A stretch of 64,000 nucleotides of DNA from Mycolicibacterium madagascariense (lineage in GTDB: Bacteria > Actinomycetota > Actinomycetes > Mycobacteriales > Mycobacteriaceae), in assembly GCF_010729665.1 (NCBI RefSeq), contig NZ_AP022610.1, forward strand, positions 5,580,001 to 5,644,000, written 5' to 3'. The notes beneath the pieces were generated by a model, which saw only the letters and a list, made by a program, of their open reading frames with translations, was not told where the DNA came from and did no database searches. This document shows, one piece after another, positions 17,269 through 26,786 of this stretch. Position 1 is the first letter of the stretch, and every line of letters begins with the position of its first letter. The translations under genes were made by a program, and so were the position numbers.

Positions 17269-19418
17269 CTGCCCTGCAGCGCGACGGGCCGGATCGGTTC
17301 GGGGTAGAGCAGCTCCAGTTCGCCGAGATTGGCCGCCACGGTGACCAGCGGCAGGGCCGCCCTGATCGAGAGGTCGTCGTCACCGGCCTCGGTGCGCAGC
17401 GCCAGCACGAAGTCCTCGGCGATCGGACCGAGCTCGTGCACCGGACGCCGTCCCTCGAGCCGTTCGCGGATCGCGTTGGCGTGCCTCTCCAGGACGTTCC
17501 GCACGCGCGGGTAGGCGGTCAACGGCGGCGGCGCGACGTCGGCGATCAACTCGGCGACCGAGCGCACCCGGACCGCGCGATTGGAGGCGCTGATGACGGG
17601 CGCCCGCTGGTCGGTGGAGCCGCCACTCTCCGAAAGATAATGACGCACAGCGTCATCGAGCGTTCTGGTCACCGACATCGCCTCGTGGCCGAGCGCGTAC
17701 ACGCGGTCGTCGGCCGCTTCGGACGCGCCCCGCGTCACGCGCTTGACGGCCGCCACCAGGTAGTCGCCACCGACGGCGACGGCGGCGTCGACCGTTCTGG
17801 TCACGATCGACGCGGCGCCCCGCGGCCACAGCAGCAATGAGACCACGACGCCGACCGCGGCGCCCACCACGACGTCCTCGACCCTGATCAGACCGACCTG
17901 CCAGCCGCTGGGGTTGATGGTGTTGAAGATGATGAGGACCATCATCGTGAACATCGCCTGGCCCGCCGCGAACGAGGCGACCACCGGCACGTACGCCGCA
18001 CCGAAGGCGACCACGGGAAGCGCGATCCACAGCACGACGGGCTCGACGCCCAGTAGTTCGATGAACACGATGCCGATCAGGAAGCCGAGGGTGGTCCCCG
18101 CCACCGCGCGGACGACGCGGGTGCCGGTGGTGACGGCGCTACTGCGCAGCACCGACATCGCGCCGAGCACCACCCAGAAGCCGTGCTGGACGGGAAAGAC
18201 GTGCGTGACGGTGACGGCGAGTGCCAGGCCCAGACCGGTGCGCAGGCTGTTGCGCACGACGACGGCCCTGGTCGCAAGGAACCCGCCCGGCAGCGACGTG
18301 AGTGCCTCGGACTCCGAGAGCAAGCGCTCCGCGGCCCCTGTCTTTGGTAGCCGACGGCCGAGCACGCGCGCCCAGACGGGCCGGGCGTCCGCGGCGGCGG
18401 CGATGCCGATCATGCGGCCCGTGGTGCCGACGCTGCCCGATATCGTCCTGCGCGCCAGCAGCGTTCGCCCCACGCGGACGGCGTTGGCGTCGTTGGGCTC
18501 GGCGAGGATGTCGACGATGTCGTCGCGATAGCGGCTCTGGGCGATCAGCCTCTGCACGGCGAGGGCCGCGGTGAGTCGTTCGCGATGGGCGGCCCGGTCG
18601 GCGCCATCGGCGTCCAGCACCCGGGCGGACTCGCGGAGCACGCGGACGACCGGCTCGCGCATCTCGGCGAGCACGGCGCCGGAGCCCTCGGAGATGCGGT
18701 CCGACAGCCACTGCAGGTCGTCGACCACGCGGACCAGCGCACGACTGCCCGCGGTCAGCCCGACCGGCCGGAAGTCGGCGCCGAGGAAGTTGGCGCGCAG
18801 CGCACCCATCGCCGAGGTGACGTCGTCGGCGGACGCCTCCCCGTCGAGGCGGTCGGCCAGGGTCTGGCACGCCAGCGCGGCATGGCGGCGCAGATCGTCG
18901 TGATGACGTGGGGGCAGCACGAACAACGCGGCGGGCACGGCGAGCGCGAGCGCGATCGCCCAGCCGAGGAGCCGTTCGGGGATGGGGCCGACCGGCGTGC
19001 ACGCGGGCAGCACGAAGATCATCAGCGTCGAGCGTTGGCCCGCCGCGACGATCTCGCTCAGCACGCCGGAGAACGTCACGGCCACCCCGATGACGAACAC
19101 CGTCACCACGGCCACCCACGGGATGGCCGCCACCAGCGTGCCAAGGGTGATGAGGATGAAGCCGTTGAACCCCAGACCCGCGTAGGCCAGCGCGCGGGCC
19201 GATCGGTTGCCGGGAAAGTCGGTGGTGATGAGCAGGGCGACCGAGCCGAAGATCGCGAAAAGTGGTGTCTGCGAACCACTTCCGACCGCAAAGCCGATGG
19301 CGGCCGCCAGTGGCAGCACGATGGCCGCCCGGATTGCCCGCCGTACCGCGTCGTGCTCGGGATCGCGTGCGGCGAGCCGATCCAGCGCCCGGCGCCACAG
19401 GCCAGCCGGGGTCAGCAT
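17265..19418 (-). CDS. FUSC-family transporter (aromatic acid exporter type)
   Basis: A 717-residue membrane protein with two blocks of membrane segments (about residues 27-175 and 385-510), each followed by a soluble helical region, the FUSC/YccS/AaeB layout. The first block contains GSGSQTPLFAIFGSVALLITTDFPG and the second FWVVLGAMSVLRSSAVTTGTRVVRAVAGTTLGFLIG, the FUSC signature. Related proteins export aromatic acids or other small compounds. A TetR gene ends 24 bases upstream on the same strand, so it is probably the local repressor of this exporter. The ligand is not evident. Confidence 0.85.
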   Translation of the reverse strand: MLTPAGLWRRALDRLAARDPEHDAVRRAIRAAIVLPLAAAIGFAVGSGSQTPLFAIFGSVALLITTDFPGNRSARALAYAGLGFNGFILITLGTLVAAIPWVAVVTVFVIGVAVTFSGVLSEIVAAGQRSTLMIFVLPACTPVGPIPERLLGWAIALALAVPAALFVLPPRHHDDLRRHAALACQTLADRLDGEASADDVTSAMGALRANFLGADFRPVGLTAGSRALVRVVDDLQWLSDRISEGSGAVLAEMREPVVRVLRESARVLDADGADRAAHRERLTAALAVQRLIAQSRYRDDIVDILAEPNDANAVRVGRTLLARRTISGSVGTTGRMIGIAAAADARPVWARVLGRRLPKTGAAERLLSESEALTSLPGGFLATRAVVVRNSLRTGLGLALAVTVTHVFPVQHGFWVVLGAMSVLRSSAVTTGTRVVRAVAGTTLGFLIGIVFIELLGVEPVVLWIALPVVAFGAAYVPVVASFAAGQAMFTMMVLIIFNTINPSGWQVGLIRVEDVVVGAAVGVVVSLLLWPRGAASIVTRTVDAAVAVGGDYLVAAVKRVTRGASEAADDRVYALGHEAMSVTRTLDDAVRHYLSESGGSTDQRAPVISASNRAVRVRSVAELIADVAPPPLTAYPRVRNVLERHANAIRERLEGRRPVHELGPIAEDFVLALRTEAGDDDLSIRAALPLVTVAANLGELELLYPEPIRPVALQGS

Positions 19419-19442
19419 GCACGGATCGTAGTCCCGGAGAGG

Positions 19443-20006
19443 TCAGCCGGGGTCGGGCACCGATCCGAAGCGGCCGGAGTCCAGCGTGTCCAACAGCTGG
19501 TCGGCAATCCATCTCAGATCGTCGGGGTCACGGGGCATCGTCGACTGCTCGTACCCGATCAGCAGGTACATCGCCCACGACGCGAACACCTGCGCCTGGC
19601 GTTTGTGCTCGAGGATCTCCAGCGCGGCGTCGAAGAGGACGTCGAACCGCTGCCGGTCCACGGTCGACTGCACGGCGTGCACCTCGGGGTCGATGGCGCT
19701 CCAGACCCGGATCGCGGACTCGGCGCCGTGGGGCAGCTCGAGCGCGTTCTGGATGAGGGCGTCGATGCGCCGGCGCGGGTCGGTCGTGGAGTACGCCGAC
19801 GCCACGCCGACGCTGCGCTCGCGCACCCAGTGGTCGAGCAGATCCTTCGTGTAGGCCGACCAACTGGGGAAGTAGTGGTAGAACGATCCGGTCGTCACAC
19901 CGAGCCGCTGGCACACGACCGCCAGCTTGAGACCGCCGTAGCCCAGGTCGGACAGCACGTCGAGGCCGGCCTCGAAGTACGACTCCCTCGATGCGACGCC
20001 CGCCAT
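19443..20006 (-). CDS. TetR-family regulator of the FUSC gene
   Basis: A 187-residue TetR protein. The N-terminal HTH is degenerate compared with the usual form: SRESYFEAGLDVLSDLGYGGLKLAVVCQRLGVTTGSFYHYFPSW, with the SFYHYF recognition-helix end intact. The C-terminal ligand domain begins near residue 75. It is immediately upstream of the FUSC exporter and divergent from a second TetR gene; the 168-base gap is A+T-rich and probably carries promoters for both. Confidence 0.88.
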   Translation of the reverse strand: MAGVASRESYFEAGLDVLSDLGYGGLKLAVVCQRLGVTTGSFYHYFPSWSAYTKDLLDHWVRERSVGVASAYSTTDPRRRIDALIQNALELPHGAESAIRVWSAIDPEVHAVQSTVDRQRFDVLFDAALEILEHKRQAQVFASWAMYLLIGYEQSTMPRDPDDLRWIADQLLDTLDSGRFGSVPDPG

Positions 20007-20174
20007 GCGAGAACCCTAGTTGCCAACCGTTCCGACGCACACTTCGCGAGCCGCCCAGCTATGTCGGCAATTCGTAAGATTTCGGGTCGACACCCCGATT
20101 GACGGCGATGATGGTTTGCTAGTTTTCGACTTTGATCGACACCGCAACCATTATGGCCGAGCTGGTCAGGTGAC

Positions 20175-21846
<1,672 letters not shown>

Positions 21847-21913
21847 AGCCCTGTTCCCCAACCGGGTGGTTGGTTAGAGTCGTTTCTGTTCCTCGGGTCA
21901 GGAAGGACTCCCC

Positions 21914-23320
21914 GTGACCACAGAAGCCACCGCTCCGCCCAGCTCGGCAGCCCCCGCCGCAGACATCCCCGCGATCGTCGCCCGTCTGCGCAAGACCTTC
22001 AGCACCGGACGTACCCGTGACGTCGCGTGGCGCAAGCGCCAATTGGAGGCCCTCGAGCGGCTGCTCGTCGACAACGAGCCGGCGATCGCCGCCGCTCTCG
22101 AGAAGGACCTCGGGCGCCAGCCGTTCGAGGCGTGGCTGGCCGACATCGCTAGCACCGCGGGAGAGGCGGCCGACGCCGCGAAGAACGTCGGCAAGTGGAC
22201 CAAGCGCAAACACCAGTGGCTAGAGTTCGCGCAGCTGCCCGGCCGCGGCTGGGTCGAGTACGAGCCCAACGGCACGGTGCTCATCATCGGCGCGTGGAAC
22301 TTCCCGTTCGCACTCACGCTCGGCCCCGCGGTCGGGGCGATCGCGGCGGGCAACGCCGTCCTGCTCAAGCCCTCCGAGGTGGCGCCCGCCTCGTCGGCGC
22401 TGATGGCCGAACTGGTGCCGCGCTACCTCGATCCGGACGCGATCGCCGTCGTCGAGGGTGACGGCGCGGTCAGCCAGGAACTCATCGCGCAGGGCTTCGA
22501 CCGGCTCTGCTTCACGGGCGGCACGGAGATCGGCCGCAAGGTGTACGAGAGCGCGGCGGCCCACCTCACCCCCGTCACCCTCGAGCTGGGTGGCAAGAGC
22601 CCGGTCATCGTCGCCGCCGACGCCGACGTCGCGGTCGCCGCCAAGCGGATCGCCTGGACCAAGCTCATCAACTCCGGACAGATCTGCATCGCCCCCGACT
22701 ACGTCCTCGCCGACGCGACCGTGCGCGACGAGCTCGTCGCCAAGATCGGCGAGGCCGTTGCCACCTTCGAGGCGGGCAACTCCGGCAAGCGCATCGTCAA
22801 CGAGCGGCACTTCGATCGGCTGACCACCGCGCTGGCGGCCACCAAGGGCACCGTCGCCGTCGGCGGCGGCTCGAATGCGGCTGCGGTCGAGATCGATCCG
22901 ACCGTCGTCGTCGACCCGGCGCTCGACGAACCGCTGATGACCGACGAGATCTTCGGTCCGATCCTGCCCATCGTCACGGTCCAATCCCTGGACGAGGCAA
23001 TCGATTTCGTGAACGCCCGGCCCAAACCGCTGGCGGCGTACCTGTTCACCAAGAGCAAGGGCGTGCGGGAACGGGTCATCAAGGAGGTGTCCTCGGGCGG
23101 CATGCTCGTCAACCACCTCCTGTTCCAATTCTCGACGACGAAGCTGCCGTTCGGCGGCGTCGGACCGTCCGGGATGGGTGCCTATCACGGCAGATTCGGC
23201 TTCGAGGAGTTCAGCCACCGCAAGTCGGTGCTGACCAAGCCGACCCGACCCGACTTAACCGCCATCATCTACCCGCCGTATACAGAGAAGGCGTGGAAGC
23301 TGGCCCGCAGGCTCTTCTGA
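21914..23320 (+). CDS. Aldehyde dehydrogenase (Rv0147-like)
   Basis: A 468-residue NAD(P)-dependent aldehyde dehydrogenase of the class 3 / fatty aldehyde type, without an N-terminal extension. It shows the cofactor region IIGAWNFPFALTLGP, FTGGTEIGRKV, the general-base glutamate in LELGGKSPVIV, and the catalytic cysteine in NSGQICIAPDYVL. The C-terminus VLTKPTRPDLTAIIYPPYTEKAWKLARRLF resembles membrane-associating fatty aldehyde dehydrogenases. The GTG start follows AGGAAGG by seven bases. It oxidises aldehydes to acids; the natural substrate is unknown. Confidence 0.92.
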   Translation: MTTEATAPPSSAAPAADIPAIVARLRKTFSTGRTRDVAWRKRQLEALERLLVDNEPAIAAALEKDLGRQPFEAWLADIASTAGEAADAAKNVGKWTKRKHQWLEFAQLPGRGWVEYEPNGTVLIIGAWNFPFALTLGPAVGAIAAGNAVLLKPSEVAPASSALMAELVPRYLDPDAIAVVEGDGAVSQELIAQGFDRLCFTGGTEIGRKVYESAAAHLTPVTLELGGKSPVIVAADADVAVAAKRIAWTKLINSGQICIAPDYVLADATVRDELVAKIGEAVATFEAGNSGKRIVNERHFDRLTTALAATKGTVAVGGGSNAAAVEIDPTVVVDPALDEPLMTDEIFGPILPIVTVQSLDEAIDFVNARPKPLAAYLFTKSKGVRERVIKEVSSGGMLVNHLLFQFSTTKLPFGGVGPSGMGAYHGRFGFEEFSHRKSVLTKPTRPDLTAIIYPPYTEKAWKLARRLF

Positions 23321-23360
23321 CCCAGCTCCACCTCACCGCCCATCGAGAGATTGGAAGCCA

Positions 23361-24224
23361 ATGCCCGGAGTGCAGGATCGCGTCATCGTCGTCACCGGAG
23401 CCGGTGGTGGGCTGGGTCGTGAATACGCCCTGACCCTCGCCCGCGAGGGTGCCAGCGTCGTCGTCAACGACCTCGGCGGAGCACGTGACGGGTCGGGCGC
23501 CGGGTCCGCGATGGCCGACCAGGTGGTCGACGAGATCAAGCAGGCCGGCGGGCGCGCCGTCGCCAACTACGACAGCGTCGCCGAGCCCGAGGGCGCCGAG
23601 AACATCATCAAGACCGCACTGGACGAGTTCGGGGCCGTGCACGGCGTGGTCAGCAACGCCGGCATCCTGCGCGACGGCACGTTCCACAAGATGACGTTCG
23701 AGAACTGGGACGCCGTGCTGAAGGTGCACCTCTACGGCGGTTACAACGTGCTGCGCGCCGCGTGGCCGCACTTCCGCGAGCAGAGCTTCGGCCGCGTCGT
23801 GGTCGCGACGTCGACCAGCGGCTTGTTCGGCAACTTCGGGCAGGCCAACTACGGCGCCGCCAAGCTCGGCCTGGTGGGCCTGATCAACACGCTGGCGCAG
23901 GAGGGCGCCAAGTACGACATCAAGGCCAACGCCGTCGCGCCGATCGCGGCCACCCGCATGACGCAGGACATCCTGCCGCCCGAGGTGTTCGAGAAGCTCA
24001 CGCCCGAATACGTGGCTCCCGTCGTGGCCTACCTGTGCACCGAGGAGGTGCCCGACACCGACTCCATCTTCATCGTCGGCGGCGGCAAGGTGCAGCGCAC
24101 CGCGCTGTTCCAGAACGACGGCGTGACGTTCGAGAAGGTGCCCACCGTCGACGACGTCGCGGGCAAGTGGGGCGAGATCACCGACCTGTCCGCAGCCCAG
24201 GCAGCCAGCTTCAAGCTCGGCTGA
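23361..24224 (+). CDS. Short-chain dehydrogenase, HSD17B4-like (Rv0148-like)
   Basis: A 287-residue SDR. The Rossmann motif is TGAGGGLGREYAL, followed by VVNDLGGARDGSG as in the 3-hydroxyacyl-CoA dehydrogenase part of peroxisomal multifunctional enzyme 2. The catalytic Ser-Tyr-Lys set is STSGLFGNFGQANYGAAK. The C-terminus has DSIFIVGGGKVQRTALFQNDG. Such enzymes oxidise (3R)-hydroxyacyl-CoA. It begins 40 bases after the aldehyde dehydrogenase and ends four bases before the next start, so it is part of the same operon. Confidence 0.92.
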   Translation: MPGVQDRVIVVTGAGGGLGREYALTLAREGASVVVNDLGGARDGSGAGSAMADQVVDEIKQAGGRAVANYDSVAEPEGAENIIKTALDEFGAVHGVVSNAGILRDGTFHKMTFENWDAVLKVHLYGGYNVLRAAWPHFREQSFGRVVVATSTSGLFGNFGQANYGAAKLGLVGLINTLAQEGAKYDIKANAVAPIAATRMTQDILPPEVFEKLTPEYVAPVVAYLCTEEVPDTDSIFIVGGGKVQRTALFQNDGVTFEKVPTVDDVAGKWGEITDLSAAQAASFKLG

Positions 24225-24228
24225 CCCC

Positions 24229-25194
24229 GTGAAGGCGCTTGTCGCGCAAAGCCTTTCCGGGCCGGAGGGTCTGGCCTACACCGACGTCGACGAGCCGGCC
24301 GGCGATGGCATGGTCGTCGTCGACGTCGGTGCGGCCGGGGTCGCCTTCCCCGATCTGCTGCTGCTCAAGGGCGAGTACCAACTCAAGCTCGATCCGCCGT
24401 TCATCCCCGGCACCGAGGTCGCCGGCATCGTGCGATCGGCGCCGGAGGGCTCGGGTTTCAGTGTTGGTCGACGGGTCACGGGGCTGAGCATGCTGGGCGC
24501 CTGGGCGCAGCGGGTGGCCCTGGCCCCGGACCGCGTGCTGCCGACGCCGGACGACATCGACGACGGCGCGGCGGTCGCCTTGCTCGGCAACTATTACACG
24601 ATGTATTTCGGCCTGGTCCGACGCGGCGGACTCCGCAGCGGGGAGACCGTGCTGGTGCTCGGGTCGGCCGGTGGTGTCGGCACGGCCGCCATCCAGATCG
24701 CCAAGGCGTTGGGCGCCAGGGTGATTGCGATGGTGCACCGGCCGGACGCCAACGACTTCGTCGAATCACTCGGCGCCGACGTCGTGCTGCCGCTCAGTGA
24801 CGGATGGGCCCAGGCGGTGCGCGACGCCACCGACGGCCGCGGTGTCGACCTCGTCGTCGACCCGATCGGGGGCGCGGCCTTCGACGACGCGATCCGCGTC
24901 CTCGCCACCGAGGGCAGGCTGCTGGTGATCGGCTTCGCCTCGGGCGGCGGCATACCGTCGGTCAAGGTGAACCGGCTGCTGCTCCGCAACGTCAGCGTGG
25001 TCGGTGTCGGTCTCGGCGAGTTCATCAACCGCACCCCCGGCGCGCAGGCCGAGATCGGTGCCGGGCTGAGCGCACTCGTCGACGCAGGCCTGCGGCCGCC
25101 GCCACCCGTGCGCTATTCGCTGGCCGACGGAAGGGCGGCGTTGGAGAGCTTGGCGAGCGGTGGAATCAAGGGAAAGGTCGTGTTGGTGCCGTGA
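24229..25194 (+). CDS. NADPH:quinone oxidoreductase-type MDR protein (Rv0149-like)
   Basis: A 321-residue medium-chain reductase without zinc ligands. It has the GroES-like N-terminal domain (PPFIPGTEVAGIVRSAPEG) and the Rossmann motif VLVLGSAGGVGTAAIQIAKALGA. This family reduces quinones or enoyl-type substrates with NADPH. The GTG start lies four bases after the SDR stop. Its stop TGA opens the first copy of a 32-base tandem repeat. Gene order with the SDR and aldehyde dehydrogenase matches Rv0147-Rv0149. Confidence 0.9.
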   Translation: MKALVAQSLSGPEGLAYTDVDEPAGDGMVVVDVGAAGVAFPDLLLLKGEYQLKLDPPFIPGTEVAGIVRSAPEGSGFSVGRRVTGLSMLGAWAQRVALAPDRVLPTPDDIDDGAAVALLGNYYTMYFGLVRRGGLRSGETVLVLGSAGGVGTAAIQIAKALGARVIAMVHRPDANDFVESLGADVVLPLSDGWAQAVRDATDGRGVDLVVDPIGGAAFDDAIRVLATEGRLLVIGFASGGGIPSVKVNRLLLRNVSVVGVGLGEFINRTPGAQAEIGAGLSALVDAGLRPPPPVRYSLADGRAALESLASGGIKGKVVLVP

Positions 25195-25255
25195 CGAGCG
25201 CTTGCGCGAGGAACCGAAGACTATGACGAGCGCTTGCGCGAGGAACCGAAGACTA
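25192..25255 (+). repeat. 32-base perfect tandem duplication spanning a translation start
   Basis: Two identical 32-base units, 25192-25223 and 25224-25255, abut each other. Each contains GAGCGCTTGCGCGAGGAACC, a GAGGAA ribosome-site-like stretch, and ends just before an ATG. In the first copy the ATG (25223) opens an 11-codon frame that stops at 25256-25258; in the second copy the ATG (25255) starts the HAD gene. The duplication has therefore doubled the ribosome site and start of the HAD gene. It looks recent, because the copies are identical. Confidence 0.9.
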
Positions 25256-25962
25256 TGACCGCACCAAAAGCGTTGGCGTTCGACGTCTTTGGGACCGTCG
25301 TGGACTGGCGCAGCAGCATCATCGGCGAGCTCGAGATGTTCGGTGAGCGCCACGGCATCGCGGAGGACTGGGCGGCGTTCGCCGACGCCTGGCGGGCCGG
25401 CTATCCGAAGGCGATGGACCGGGTCCGCACCGGGGACTTGCCGTGGCTGAAGATCGACGCGCTGCACCGTCTGATCCTCGACGATCTGCTCGACGGGGTG
25501 GGCATCGGGGACGTGCCCGACGCCGACGTCGCCGACCTCAACCTGGCGTGGCACCGGCTGGATCCGTGGCCGGATTCGGTGGCCGGGCTGACCCAGCTCA
25601 AGCGGCGGTTCACCATCACGACGCTGTCCAACGGCAACCTGTCACTGCTGACCGACATGGCCAAACGTGCTGGGCTGCCGTGGGATTGCGTGATCTCCGC
25701 CGAACTGTTTCACCATTACAAGCCCGATCGCGAGGCGTACCTCGGCTGCGCCGATCTCCTCGACGTCGCGCCGGGCGAGCTGATGCTGGTGGCCGCGCAC
25801 CCCAGTGATCTGCGGGCCGCCCGCGACGCCGGCCTGATGACGGGGTACGTCGCGCGGCCGCTGGAACGTGGGCCGGGACATCCGCCGCCGCGGGTCGAGG
25901 ATGGCGAGTTCGACGTCGTCGCGGGAGATTTCTTAGAACTGGCTGACAAACTGGGGGCGTGA
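25255..25962 (+). CDS. HAD hydrolase, haloacid dehalogenase type II
   Basis: A 235-residue HAD protein. Motif I is FDVFGTVVDW with the nucleophile Asp, motif II TLSNGN, the lysine lies in HHYKPDREAYLG, and motif IV-like residues in VAAHPSDLRAARDAG. Residues follow the L-2-haloacid dehalogenase pattern, in which halide is displaced by the Asp nucleophile; phosphatase activity is also possible. The ATG at 25255 is chosen over a TTG at 25234 because it fits the family start and directly follows GAGGAA in the second repeat unit. The stop overlaps the next start (GTGA). Confidence 0.88.
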   Translation: MTAPKALAFDVFGTVVDWRSSIIGELEMFGERHGIAEDWAAFADAWRAGYPKAMDRVRTGDLPWLKIDALHRLILDDLLDGVGIGDVPDADVADLNLAWHRLDPWPDSVAGLTQLKRRFTITTLSNGNLSLLTDMAKRAGLPWDCVISAELFHHYKPDREAYLGCADLLDVAPGELMLVAAHPSDLRAARDAGLMTGYVARPLERGPGHPPPRVEDGEFDVVAGDFLELADKLGA

Positions 25963-26441
25963 CCTCCGTCGGCACCGTGCTCGTCGCGATCGTGATCGCG
26001 ATCGGGCTGATCGGCATCCTGCTGCCACTCATTCCGGGCAGCATCCTGGTGTTCGGTGCGATCGGTGTATGGGCGTACCTCGTGGGGACGATGACGGCCT
26101 GGGTGGCGTTCGGCGTCGCCACCGCGATCCTGCTCGCCGCCCTGCTGATCAAGTACCTCTGGCCGATGAAGCGCATGCGCAACGCCGACGTCGGCACCTG
26201 GACTCTGCTGGTCGGCGGACTGTTCGGCGTCATTGGGTTCTTCGTCGTCCCCGTCCTCGGTCTGGTGCTGGGGTTCGTCCTGGGCGTGTACGTCGCGGAG
26301 TTGGCGCTCCGCAAGAACAATCGGCTGGCGTGGGCCTCGACCGTGCACGCCATCAAGGGCGTGGCGCTGTCGGTCGGCGTCGAGATGGCCGGCGCCCTGC
26401 TGGCGACGCTGGTGTGGGTGGCCGGAGTCCTCGCGAGCTAA
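25959..26441 (+). CDS. DUF456-family membrane protein
   Basis: A 160-residue protein with about five hydrophobic segments (near residues 5-33, 38-64, 81-110, and two toward the C-terminus) and the glycine-rich pattern GLIGILLPLIPGSILVFGAIGVWA seen in DUF456. Function is unknown. The GTG start overlaps the HAD stop, so it ends this operon. Its stop lies 17 bases from the stop of the espJ-like gene, and this short gap is the right edge of the proposed inversion. Confidence 0.8.
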   Translation: MTSVGTVLVAIVIAIGLIGILLPLIPGSILVFGAIGVWAYLVGTMTAWVAFGVATAILLAALLIKYLWPMKRMRNADVGTWTLLVGGLFGVIGFFVVPVLGLVLGFVLGVYVAELALRKNNRLAWASTVHAIKGVALSVGVEMAGALLATLVWVAGVLAS

Positions 26442-26458
26442 CGTTCCGCTCGTGCGGG

Positions 26459-26770
26459 TCAGGGACCGAGCATTCGGCCATACTCCTGCGCCAACTGCGC
26501 ATCGGTACTCGCATACCGGTGGGCCGCCGTGATGACGTTGTCCGCCGTCCTTGTGGCGTCCGCCTTGAGCTGGGGAAGCGCCTGCGCGATGGTGCCCTCG
26601 ACGGCGGGCAACCGCTCGGCGATCGCCAGGCTGATGGCGTCCGTGCCCGTGACCACGAACGGCGGCAGCGGTTCTGGAATGCTGCGCGCGGCGGCCAGCA
26701 GCTGGTGGCCCAGCTTCTCCAACTGTTCCGGATCGACCTTCAACGGCGGCGGCTGATCACCCGTTCCCAT
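26459..26770 (-). CDS. espJ: Short EspJ/EspC-family ESX-1 protein
   Basis: A 103-residue protein matching the N-terminal domain of M. tuberculosis EspJ (Rv3878): LKVDPEQLEKLG at the start, FVVTGTDAISLAIAERLPAVEG in the middle, and LKADATRTADNVITAAHRYASTD, which carries the YxxxD secretion signal (YASTD), near the end. The EspJ family shares this domain with EspC and EspF. M. tuberculosis EspJ has about 170 further residues of Pro/Ala-rich tail, absent here; 103 residues is the usual EspC length. A ribosome site (GAGAGTGAGG) precedes the ATG. It follows eccD1 by 16 bases. Naming as espJ rests on position after eccD1 and on the residue match. Confidence 0.75.
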   Translation of the reverse strand: MGTGDQPPPLKVDPEQLEKLGHQLLAAARSIPEPLPPFVVTGTDAISLAIAERLPAVEGTIAQALPQLKADATRTADNVITAAHRYASTDAQLAQEYGRMLGP

Positions 26771-26786
26771 GCCGGTACCTCACTCT

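Noticed and set aside
18585..20102. A 505-codon open frame antisense to the FUSC and TetR genes
   Set aside because: Low-complexity Arg/Gly/His-rich translation, no ribosome site, and both genes on the other strand are convincing.
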